Assembly: GCA_036897095.1 (NCBI GenBank) | Contig: JAYMSP010002826.1 | Coordinates: 1-22,342, forward strand | Length of the DNA stretch: 22,342 bases | Source: Plantago elongata | Taxonomy: Eukaryota; Streptophyta; Magnoliopsida; Lamiales; Plantaginaceae | Direction: 5' to 3' | Shown: in pieces, positions 1 to 11,269 of the stretch | Layout of the letters: the number at the start of each line of letters is the position of its first letter | Numbering within the stretch: position 1 is the stretch's first letter | The notes under the pieces: generated by a model | The model's database searches: none | What the model saw: only the letters and a program-made list of their open reading frames with translations | What the model was told of the DNA's origin: nothing | Program-made: the position numbers and the translations under genes

Positions 1-1655
1 AAAAGGATTGAACCGTATTGGTAATTTGTTGGTTCCAAATGACAACTACTGTAAATTTGAGGATTGGATTATTCCAATTTTTGATCGCATGCTAGAGGAG
101 CAAACTTCAGAGGTACCTCCTTTTAACCAGTCATTGTGTATCACTCCCATTCTGGATACTATGTCTGATATTGGTTCATATGTTATGAATAAATTTCACT
201 GCATGCATTCTTGATAAATTGCTAAGGGAGTTGATCTAAGGCATTCCTTAAGGAATGCGAACTTATATATACAGGTTGATTTAACTTAAACAGTTGGTTC
301 ATGAATGCATGCACCCTCACATGCTGAAAAAAGGAAGTTCTGGCCTTTTGCACAATAATTTAGAATTTTTTTTAGCCAGAAGTAGAGATCATTAGGGTAA
401 AAATGGAACTATAAGGGAGAAGAAGCCAAAACATCGTTATTTTCAAATAAGAAAATAACCAAAACATCTTTCATTTGGAAGTGGAGGGGCAGCATGTCTC
501 TTGGACTACTATCTGTTGAAAAATACTGCGCCTAGCACAGCACTTGCCACAAGATGACTTTATACCTTTCTATGCACATAGCCCTTAACAATATTTATGT
601 ACATCTGCAGATCTATCGTCTGGACATTCTTATTATAAATACTCTCCAACAAAATTCTTTGAGTTAAAATAGAGAAATAGAGATGCTTCATTTGGAAACA
701 TCATTCGTTTTTTTGGTATCAACCATTGTCTAGTATTATTCCCCTATTGATTTATATCGGGTCGTTGGAACTGCACTCTACAAAGAATATTTAACTTATA
801 ATTGTCTAGTCTAATGAACTTATTTGTGCAGAACGTGCTGTGGACGCCATCGAAAGTGATTGCTCGCCTAGGGAAAGAAATCAATGATGAGAGTTCGTAC
901 TTGTATTGGGCATACAAGGCAAGTGATGTAGCACATGCTCTCGTTAAATCAATTGACTTTCATTCTTAGTTAACCAGTTATTATTAGAGATGCGAGTCAT
1001 TTGGTGTTTTACGTGATACTGAACATACATCTTCCTGGCCCTTCTCCTTGGCAGAACAACATTCCAGTATATTGTCCTGCCTTAACTGATGGTTCGTTAG
1101 GCGACATGTTATATTTTCACTCATACAAGAGTGAGCCTGGCCTAGTGATTGATATAGTCCAAGGTAATGCAGAGTTTGCTTTTGATTCCAATTGTCTATT
1201 GCTCCTGGATGACTTAATTTGCTCCTATGAACAGATATTAGGGCCATGAATGGTGAGGCTGTCCATGTTGGTCAAAGGAAGACAGGCATGATAATTCTTG
1301 GTGGAGGGTTGCCAAAGCATCATATCTGTAATGCAAATATGATGCGCAATGGTGCAGATTTTGCCGTATTTATAAACACTGCACAAGAGTTTGACGGAAG
1401 TGATTCTGGTGCCCGTCCTGATGAAGCTGTGTCCTGGGGCAAAATCCGAGGTTCGGCCAAGACTGTTAAGGTCTGTAATTCCGGTTCTTTTTGGTTATAT
1501 ATGCCAAAAGTTATCCTGATACTCGTTATACTAACTTTAAAACTGTCAACTCTAATCATTTCACATTATCAATTGATCAGGTGCATTGTGATGCAACTAT
1601 TGCGTTCCCTCTACTGGTCGCAGAGACATTTGCTGCGGTTAAAAATGAAAATTAA
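1..1655 (+). CDS. DHS: Deoxyhypusine synthase, C-terminal part (5' end outside window)
   Basis: Deoxyhypusine synthase moves the aminobutyl group of spermidine onto a lysine of eIF5A (NAD-dependent, cytosolic), the first step of hypusine formation. Exons seen: 1-112, 832-918, 1055-1163, 1235-1470 and 1581-1655, with consistent phases, giving 205 residues of a protein usually near 370. The first exon is open at the left edge and encodes [20 protein letters not shown]. Later landmarks are [47 protein letters not shown] and [10 protein letters not shown]. The lysine of WGKI matches the catalytic lysine of human DHS (K329). The tail FAAVKNEN is shorter than the Arabidopsis tail as I remember it. 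The third intron in view begins with GC, not GT. Homospermidine synthase, an alkaloid-pathway paralogue, is a less likely alternative that the missing N-terminal half would help settle. Confidence 0.96.
113..831 (+). other. Long DHS intron (719 bp)
   Basis: The donor is GAG|gtacct at 113 and the acceptor is gtgcag at 826-831. The intron is phase 0. It is AT-rich, and I see no coding segment or recognisable transposon in it. Short open frames here are read-through from the preceding exon. Confidence 0.85.
919..1054 (+). other. GC-AG intron in DHS
   Basis: The exon ends TACAAG at 918 and the intron opens with gcaagt. The acceptor is ggcag at 1050-1054. Joining here restores the family sequence [17 protein letters not shown] in phase. 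The nearest GT donor, at 923, would add 4 nt and shift the frame. GC donors with an otherwise strong consensus, as here, are a known minor class handled by the major spliceosome. Confidence 0.85.
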
Positions 1656-2182
1656 GCCGAATCGCATGGCATCAGCTGTTGCATATCCGTCGAATCCCAT
1701 CCAGACACTGAAAAGTCCTTGTGAGTTGTGATACTCCATGTAGTACTGTAGTAGTACGAGACATGGTGAATTAATTGATTTTCACCATTGGATTTTCTAT
1801 AACAAGATACATCTGTCAAACAGTTTTAACTAATTGAAAATTTTGTATGCTTTTCGAATCAACATAACTTTGTTGTCAGATACCATTTTTATATGCAGCT
1901 TGTACATGTATCTTGGAGCTAAGAAAAGAAAATATGGTTTTCAAAATGAAGACTGCACGTCAAAAGCTTGCAGATACAACTTCGATGTTGGAAATACACT
2001 CTTGGCTTGAAATTATGAATGTTCTAATGTGCTTCTACGTCAATCTTTATTTTACTCATACTGAAATAAGCATCTAGAAAAGCAGTACTAGTTATTTTAG
2101 TACCCACACACCATTTTAGTCTAAATAGGCACGGTGCAATGCTCTACATCTAGCACCTTTATTAGCACAACACCAACTTTAG
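1656..2182. other. Convergent intergenic region
   Basis: This 527-bp AT-rich stretch separates two stop codons that face each other (DHS on +, methyltransferase on -). It must hold both 3' untranslated regions and polyadenylation sites. No further coding sequence or repeat was recognised. Confidence 0.7.
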
Positions 2183-3249
<1,067 letters not shown>

Positions 3250-3970
3250 ATGATTCTTCAAAGGTGAAATACAAAGACAAGACTTGCACAAACTCAGGTT
3301 CTTATTGACATTACACAAGTCAATGAGTCAATTGCATGACTTGGTAACCTCTGCATGGGAGAAATGTGGCACGGAACTACAACATAAATAGGTGATCCCA
3401 CTGGAGATTTGTGCAAGTCATGACAAATGTGCAATTATGCATCAAAACAGTTTTACTCCAACAGAGGTTCATGTCTGATGTGGTATGGAACTGCATAAGT
3501 GATCTAGTCCAACTAGTAGAGGTGTTATCAAGGTTTGGTCTTACAGGTTACTATATTCTCCGTGTTTTGTCCTTTCGCGTTTTAATAAAATGAGTCGACT
3601 TTTAAAAAAGAAGTTTTCACGACCCTCTCTAGTAAAGTAATTGACTTATTAATTGCATCTCTTTATTCTTTAATGACAAGGGGACGGGCTCCTGAAAATC
3701 CAGGATACCGTCCCTTTGTCAAGTGCTCAGGTACCAAACAATATATTTCGGAGATTCACACTTTCTTTATCATATAGTTATAGTTAAAAACTTGAATTCC
3801 ATTCAAATTACTTGAACAGTTTACAGTAAACTCAAATGCAACTAAAAAACCCATGGTTGTTTTAGCAGAGAATCCAAAACGACGCCGTGGACTCCTCTGG
3901 AGTCTTTGGCAATCAGCATTACACATTAAGATGAACATCAGGCTACCATTACCATAACAAACCTTCTAGT
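3250..3970 (-). other. Spacer between the two methyltransferase genes; promoter of copy 1
   Basis: This 721-bp AT-rich spacer holds the 5' flank of copy 1 and the 3' end of copy 2. A TATA-like TATTTATG on the minus strand at 3390-3383 is the best core-promoter candidate, about 135 bp before the ATG. Small open frames at 3411-3593 and 3756-3938 have no family resemblance. Confidence 0.5.
3383..3390 (-). promoter_or_regulatory. Possible TATA box of methyltransferase copy 1
   Basis: TATTTATG read on the minus strand. The position would allow a 5' leader of roughly 100 nt. The match is weak and rests on position alone. Confidence 0.25.
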
Positions 3971-5239
<1,269 letters not shown>

Positions 5240-5308
5240 CCCTCTGCACGACAAGCCACAGTTCGTTCGATCAAAGGAGATGTTTTAGAATTATATTGGT
5301 CGATTAAA

Positions 5309-5316
5309 ATATTATA
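5309..5316 (-). promoter_or_regulatory. Possible TATA box of methyltransferase copy 2
   Basis: TATAATAT on the minus strand, 70-77 bp before the ATG, would give a leader of about 45 nt. The surrounding sequence is AT-rich, so chance occurrence is likely enough to keep confidence low. Confidence 0.3.
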
Positions 5317-6275
5317 CAGCATCAGCTTCTCAATTCGGCTTACGAAAAGGAACACACAGCTAACAGAGAAATGGTCGCATACGAAAAAACAAGTCGAACC
5401 GAATTCATAACAAACAAGATACGATCAATTACGAGGCCGCATTGATGAAGTAATGTGGATTATCAAGTAAACAACTATGATCTACATTCTTGACATGTAA
5501 ATATCTTCACATGTTGTTCACTGGAATTGGTAAACCCACTGAGCAAAAGTGTCATCTTTATCAGTCTCACTTTAAATCCAGTTAAACTCAAAATAACCAT
5601 CAACAGACTTTCATCTCAGCACTTCCTAATCTGAATTGAGCTACTATTTGCCTTTGTTTATTAGAACTTAGAAGAGAACCCAAAAAGAAAGTTAGATAGC
5701 AGATCAGGCAAAGAATTGTAGCAGCAACACAGAGAAAGGTATTAAAAAGACGAGAACCATATACAAGAGAAGGAACGATCTTGAAAATATATAGACAAAA
5801 AACATTTACACTGAATAGAAATCTTGATCGTCTGCTAAGGTTCTCTTGAGTCTCAGAGAGAAATTCAGCTATGGACAAAACGAGGCAATCTTGGGAAATG
5901 AACAAATCTGACAACTTTAAATTCTTGTTGATTGAATACAGTCAATTTTGCCTCTTTTGGAGTTTTGTGTAAATTGCACCATCCTATAGTTTGCAGTTGT
6001 GAAATTTACTTCTCAAAGTTTTAAACTCAATCGATTCACCCCGTAAAGTTTGTTTGTATGTTAACATGATCCATTTAAGTTGAAATTTTATTATATGAAC
6101 TTTGAAGAGAGATGTTTGATATTTTTGAATTATTATATTACAAATGATTGTTAGTAATTATTTAGTTAAAATAATTAAATAAGTGTGTTCAAATTTAAAT
6201 TAGAAATATATAATAAAGATTTTGAAACTTTTTTAACATATAAATATAACATTGTAATGATATACACTATTCCAT

Positions 6276-6400
6276 AGATATGTTGGTAGTCAAGAGGTCA
6301 CATGTTCAATTCCCCGAAATGAGTAATTGTACTCTATGTATAGAGAATGGTGATTTGAGTCTATTGTACTCTCTTATAAAGAATATTGATTTGAGTCTAA
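6276..6400 (+). repeat. Diverged SINE-like repeat, copy A
   Basis: The block gaggtcacatgttcaattcc (6294-6313) and its continuation to about 6346 match 22269-22321 at 45 of 53 positions by eye. Within it TGTTCAATTCC (6303-6313) resembles a degraded Pol III B box (consensus GGTTCGANTCC). No clear A box is visible upstream, so the head may be lost. The tail holds a 37-bp tandem duplication. Confidence 0.5.
6327..6400 (+). repeat. Two-unit 37-bp tandem repeat
   Basis: Unit 1 (6327-6363) and unit 2 (6364-6400) both begin ttgtactct and share gatttgagtcta. The duplication lies in the tail of SINE-like copy A. In copy B the window ends after one unit, so it cannot be checked there. Confidence 0.6.
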
Positions 6401-6770
6401 CGAATGTATTGATGATTAATTTAGGCATGTTCAATTATGTAATTGTAATATTCTATCTAAAAACAATAGATATGTTAGTATTTACCTTTTACTCATTTTT
6501 TAAGAAGTTTGATTAAAAAATAATTTATATAGATTAAGTAATAAGTGTATGGTATGGATTAATTCTTGTAAATGAATTCCCAAAACTTTTACATATTAGC
6601 ATTTGAACCCCTCTTCTTCCACTTTTTCCAACACATCCAACCACCATATTCCTCTAACCACCATTCCACCACCACCCACGAGTTCGAAAAAAAGCTCTGA
6701 CCGGAACTTTCAGATATAGTTCCGACATCTCCAGATCGGAGCAGCTTCATGAGATGTTTCAGCTCCGGGT

Positions 6771-6792
6771 TCGGAGTTGTGCACAACTCCGA
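6771..6792. repeat. Perfect 22-bp palindrome
   Basis: The core CGGAGTTGTGCACAACTCCG (6772-6791) reads the same on both strands, and the flanking T and A extend it to 22 bp. It sits among further CTCCG/CGGAG words at 6721-6930, including CTCCGGGTTCGGAG just before it and GCTCCGATTGGAGC at 6835-6848. Confidence 0.9.
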
Positions 6793-7243
6793 TTAGGTGT
6801 CGTAAAACTTTCGATCCAGTGGCTTTTTTTTAAAGCTCCGATTGGAGCAAGTCGCTGCATTTTACAGTTCCGATCTAATCATTGCACATCTCCAATTGTT
6901 CATTACACAACTCCGATCCGGTGGAGGCTCCATCGAAGCTTTTCCCTGAAGAACATGAATGATGGAGGAAGGAGGTGGGAGGTTATTTTTTGGTTTTATT
7001 AAAGTTTAGGAAAACTGTTTGAGTGAGTAATGTAATTTATAGAAAAATTAAGTTTAAGTTTAATGTGTAGTAATATAAAACTTATAAATTGTATTTGTAA
7101 TTGAGTCCAATTTATTTTCATTTTTATTTAAATTTTAGTTCGTCAATGGGAAAAATATATGTTGGACTTAAATGTAATTATTTGAAATTGGGGTTTTAAT
7201 CTGTAATTAGATTTAAGGGGTACTCTCCGTAATTATCCAAACA

Positions 7244-7251
7244 TATAAATA
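7244..7251 (+). promoter_or_regulatory. TATA box of PAM16
   Basis: A perfect TATAAATA about 290 bp before the start codon. It is followed by a pyrimidine-rich leader (CTTCC-type runs), which is typical of plant 5' UTRs. Transcription would start near 7275. No ATG lies between that point and the start codon at 7533, which supports both assignments. Confidence 0.5.
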
Positions 7252-7330
7252 TGAAAAGAGAAGAGAACCCGACCTGGCCGCCTCTTCTCTTCCTCTCGCC
7301 AGTTTCGTTTCTTTTCTCTCACGCCATAGC

Positions 7331-7353
7331 TTCCTTCCTTCCTTCCTTCCTTC
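7331..7353 (+). repeat. (TTCC)n microsatellite in the PAM16 leader
   Basis: Five TTCC units within the pyrimidine-rich 5' UTR. Such runs are prone to length change and serve as simple markers. No function is implied. Confidence 0.85.
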
Positions 7354-7532
7354 ATCCCTTGCTTTCCAAGACAAACCTTCTTTCAATTCAATCCACTCTG
7401 CAAGTTTTTATATTTCTCTATTACATTAATTTTCTTTCACTGTATTTCAAGTTTCACACAAATACTTAGATACCTCCTTTCGATACAGCAGGTTGCTCCA
7501 ATTTCAAGTTTCACATCCTTTCTCACTTTACC

Positions 7533-9848
7533 ATGGTAATTATCTAATTCTCTATTTTGAGGAACAAGCTAAGTTTTTTCAGCTTATTTGCTTTTGGCAT
7601 ATGTTTCGTTTTACAAGGGATTCATGTTGTATCTTCTACATATACTTTGAGTTTGGTTTTATGGTCTTCTGTTGTTTGTTTTGTCACTGTATCTGCTGCT
7701 TGTTGATGGGATTTATTTGCAACAACCATTCTTGATTTCTTGTTTTCGAAGATGTTTGTTTGGATATTATTGCAATTCTAAGATAGATGATTTTCGTGGT
7801 TAACAATCGGCCTAGCTTGACATCACCAAATTGTTTCTAGCTACTTTTTCCCCAGTATACTGAGAATATTATTGTCAACTGCTTTGTGTTTCATATCTTG
7901 AATTCATATGTAAGGTGAAGGATCCTTTTCTTATTATTTTGAATAGAAATTCAGTTTAGCATTCAGATTTCGGACCCCTGCATTCACATGACTGAGGCAC
8001 AGTTCAGTCGTCGTGGGAAGATAATTATTTAGATTCTATTGTGAAAATGCTTTACTTCCTGGACCTTTTTAATTCCAAAAAAGAGTCCAGTTCTTCACGT
8101 CAGCTTTTAATGTAGAGCCATGAAATGTTCTGTTGCCTTCGAAGTTTCAGATTTTGACAGGTGATAGGCTGAGGTCACAGAGTATTTGCAATGTTTTCTA
8201 AATTTCATTAACATGTGAGCTGCTTACCGTAACTTTAGTATCTGTTCAACGTCCTCCTGCAAACAATGCATTGAAATTTGATAAATCCATCCTTGAAATC
8301 ATCACGGATCAAATGTGAAACTTAAAGAGGGAGAGGAATTTAGTTTTGGCTATCTGTTTATTCTAAACTTTGAGTCAATGTTGATTGTTGTTTGTTGTTT
8401 TTTGTGCATGTTAGTTTCTGTTAGCATACTTATACATATCTATGTCTGTGGAGATGTTTTGGACTGTCTTGCATTGTTATTAATATTAAAGTCACTTGGA
8501 ACATAGTGCATTGCCGATTATCCACGAAGCAGTATGTGGCACTTGTATAGATGAAATCGAACTGGGACACTAACTTTATCAGCTGTTACTTGCCTTGCAG
8601 GCTGCAAGACTTCTTTCCCAATTGATTATTTTGGGCTCTGGGATTATGGCGAAATCATTTGTTCAAGCTTATCGTCAGGCACTTGCCAGTAAGTTATAGA
8701 ATTCTGATGTTATGCATCCTGTATCCATCATAGACCAGTAGAATAGTTTAGTTGTTGCCCTTTCCTATTCTTAATTTTCATGTGCATGTTTAGCTATTTT
8801 CAGGGGAATGGTCTGAGTATATCTAGTATATAGTCATCATGGCGCCTGTACTGTTGGCCTAAAAAGGGCCAATTAGGCAAGGTCCCCATGCAGGAATAAG
8901 TTAACAGCTGGACCTATATGTAATATGGTGAAAACACGGGGTGTTTCTGTAATTTACCCTAATCTTTGTTATCACCCTCCCTTCATTCCTCACGCTTCAG
9001 TTCCAGATATTCAGTTACTTAGTAAAATCTCTCTTTATCGCCCTCACCCTCATCTTCTATACCGAAGTAATTATAGAAAGATGAAGGAAAGGAATCAAAT
9101 CAAAATTTAATGAATCAATCAAAAGCTTTTTATAAAAAGTTTTGTTGCCTACATTCAATTATATCGACATGAGGTCACATTACTCTTATTCTGTCATCTC
9201 AAATTTATATACTTGATTCAATTTCAGAATAGTATTATGCCACATGCCAAAGTAGCTCCCATGCTACACTGTATAAACTTATGGTAATATAATATCCTGT
9301 ATTCATATATCAACAAAATTAATATGCCATACTACCTAATTGGTACGGGGCCCAAAACTATCAGAACATATGTCCGATCTTTGTTCAGTATCCAGCATTA
9401 TTTTTTTGGTTGCATTTATTAAGTCACTGATTGAATTTTCCTTTTGTATGCTCTGCCTTGTCCACCATTTTCCTCAGATGCCGCTAAGAATGGAGTTGCT
9501 CAAGAAGCAGTTCAGAACATTAAAAGAGGCAGTAAGCACATGACCGAGGCAGAAGCAAGGCAAATTCTCGGTGTTTCCGAGCATTCATCATGGGAAGAAG
9601 TTTTGCAGGTCCTCCCCCCATCATTTATTTATATTATTTAAACACACAAATAGGTGTAAGTATTCTTTTTGCTTGGAATATAGTAATTAACTTGGATACT
9701 CTTCTCTCCTTTCCAGAAGTATAATAACTTATTCGAACAGAATTCCAAGAATGGGAGCTTTTATCTACAATCGAAGGTCCATAGAGCAAAAGAATGTCTG
9801 GGAGCAACGCACGAAACAAAGTATCCGGAACCTCCTGAGGCAAACTGA
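7533..9848 (+). CDS. PAM16: PAM16/Tim16-like subunit of the mitochondrial import motor
   Basis: PAM16 is the J-like partner of PAM14/Tim14 in the motor that pulls preproteins through TIM23 into the mitochondrial matrix. It sits on the matrix face of the inner membrane and holds back the stimulation of mtHsp70. Exons 7533-7535, 8601-8688, 9478-9608 and 9717-9848 give 117 residues, the usual plant length. The N-terminus AARLLSQLIILGSGI is hydrophobic, FVQAYRQALANA follows, and the J-like domain runs from about residue 55 (MTEAEARQILGVSEHSSWEE) to HRAKECLG. The HPD of true J proteins is absent, as expected for PAM16. Exon 1 contributes only ATG: the donor gtaatt follows it at once, and splicing to GCTGCAAGACTT restores the family N-terminus. 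An internal ATG at 8646 would lose the first 16 residues. Confidence 0.95.
7536..8600 (+). other. PAM16 intron 1 (1065 bp), directly after the start codon
   Basis: The donor ATG|gtaatt and acceptor ccttgcag|GCT are both good matches to consensus. The intron is T-rich with no coding segment recognised. First introns this close to the promoter often raise expression in plants, but nothing here proves that. Confidence 0.85.
8689..9477 (+). other. PAM16 intron 2 (789 bp)
   Basis: The donor is gtaagt and the acceptor is cctcag, phase 1 (AAT asparagine split across the junction). It contains a short GC-richer patch near 8840-8890 with a weak inverted repeat (ttggcc/gggccaa). No gene was found inside. 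Confidence 0.85.
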
Positions 9849-11268
9849 AATCACATGGCCTTACGCGGATTTTCTTGCCACCAAAGAGTTAGTTCTTCCT
9901 TCTCCATATTCAACACCGAGTGCCTCGAAGCTCTGATCAAATTCCTTGGCACTCAGGCTGAAAGTCGCGTATTAGATTAATATGAGTATACATAGCAGCT
10001 GCATTTCAGTGTCTGAAGTTTCGGACTGTCTTTCCATTCTTTAACTGAAAGCAGACTAGTGTATGCAACATTTTAGTAGCGTTAGTGCCTCGAAATGTAA
10101 CCACAAGAGTCCTCTAATTATGTCTGAAATTTTACCTTGTTACCTTTGTCAAGTAATGGAGTCATGATTTTGCGGGTGTGCTGAATTCTAACAGTTTACA
10201 TCAATGTGGTTATGAAACATGCATTGGCTGTGCCAAATACCTGAAGTAAAATAACAATTCACTAAGCTTTCATCAGAGTGAAGGTATGTCCTCGAAACTA
10301 TGACAAAACCAGAAGTCTGATGTATGTTTTCATCTTTAATTTGATTTCTTTTGTGCTTGCTGTTGCGTTGAACATATGAAGTCTTTTGTGAGTTGATTTA
10401 TTTATACGTTAAGACCTTATGTTAGCTGGCTTGTAGTTGCACTTGACACTCAGCAATTCTGAAATACATGGAACTTTTCTCTTTGAAACACTGCAATATC
10501 AAGATGTCGTCTATAAGAATTCCTTTCTCATCGACATACACAATCTTTACTGCTGTAAAAATTTCAAAAGCCACTGATAACATACTTGGATGCTGCATAG
10601 AGATAAACGAGGTACCCTGTGTGTTAGGTGTGCCTGCGTATATATAGTTGTGAAGACGGCAGTGCACCAAGCCTTGTGGTGGATCTCTTCGTATGGGAAA
10701 TGTTTACTTGGAAATCTGTGCTATGTCGCACAGAAATATTCGGCAAAGTGCAACAAAATCTTGTTTGCATACAACGTATGTAGACTTGTCTTGCCTGAAA
10801 CCAGTTGTCATTAAAAAATCACTTCTGTTCCCAAACATTTTGCCTACCAATTGAAACTTGACTCCCCCAGAAATTGGATGACGTAAACTAGTTTTATGAT
10901 GGTTGGTTTGCACACAAAAAGATGAAAACTAAGGTGACCAATGGAATTAATGTGCAATGCACTTGCAATCCAACAATTTACATAGACCACCAGATAAAAG
11001 AATTGGGAGCTGACTGAGTAACCATCATGTTAGATTTACATGTATGCATAAAAACATGAAAAATCTTATTGCAATAAACAATGCTACAAACGAATACGTT
11101 GAACTTTAAATAGGGCGTATGGTATATTCTTTAGGTCAATCTTTTCCCCCAACAAGGTAAACAATCATGTACTATGTTCACGGCTTCCAGCTCTCAACGA
11201 TCAGAGCCCTGCATAAATGTGTGTATTGAACAATAATCACATGTGACGAAGTTGCTTTACCATTTTAT
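9849..11268. other. Convergent intergenic region between PAM16 and the IST1-like gene
   Basis: This 1.4-kb stretch lies between two facing stop codons. It must carry both 3' UTRs; the PAM16 3' UTR probably covers about 9849-10150. The only coding-like segment is a minus-strand frame at 10670-10422, listed separately. I see no repeat or transposon with clear ends. Confidence 0.6.
10422..10630 (-). other. Exon-like open frame of unknown identity
   Basis: The minus strand stays open from about 10670 to a TAA at 10422. From 10550 downward it reads KIVYVDEKGILIDDILILQC and then CFKEKSSMYFRIAECQVQL, with an amino-acid mix more protein-like than neighbouring frames. A possible 3' splice site (tttttacag) lies just upstream near 10557. 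No matching upstream exons were found before the IST1-like gene. It may be a relic exon or chance; I do not recognise a family. Confidence 0.2.
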
Positions 11269-11269
11269 T
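11264..11269 (-). terminator. AATAAA overlapping the IST1-like stop codon
   Basis: On the minus strand the stop TGA (11271-11269) runs straight into AATAAA (11269-11264). If used as the near-upstream polyadenylation element it would give a 3' UTR of only about 20-30 nt. More distal signals may be used instead. Confidence 0.3.

Larger units (their letters stand above)
5317..7236. other. Intergenic region rich in transposon-like DNA
   Basis: About 1.9 kb with no gene that I can support. 5440-5940 is unremarkable, and an open minus-strand frame at 5914-5600 has no recognisable motif. From about 5950 the base composition becomes strongly AT-rich. Phrases such as 'gtgtaaattgcacc' recall degraded transposons common in plant genomes, but I cannot assign a family. 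The stretch holds a SINE-like copy near 6276-6400 and a block of CTCCGAT-like words with a palindrome at 6721-6930. It ends directly at the PAM16 core promoter. Confidence 0.55.

Noticed and set aside
1..1655. Homospermidine synthase instead of deoxyhypusine synthase.
   Set aside because: All landmarks seen fit ordinary DHS. The alkaloid-pathway paralogue is limited to some lineages, and the missing half would be needed to argue for it.
5600..5914. A 104-codon minus-strand frame with hydrophobic stretches.
   Set aside because: No recognisable family, and it lies in AT-rich intergenic DNA where hydrophobic codons arise by chance.
7251..7469. An ATG-initiated frame of 72 codons just before PAM16.
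   Set aside because: Its ATG overlaps the TATA box, so it should lie upstream of the transcript; the product is low-complexity.
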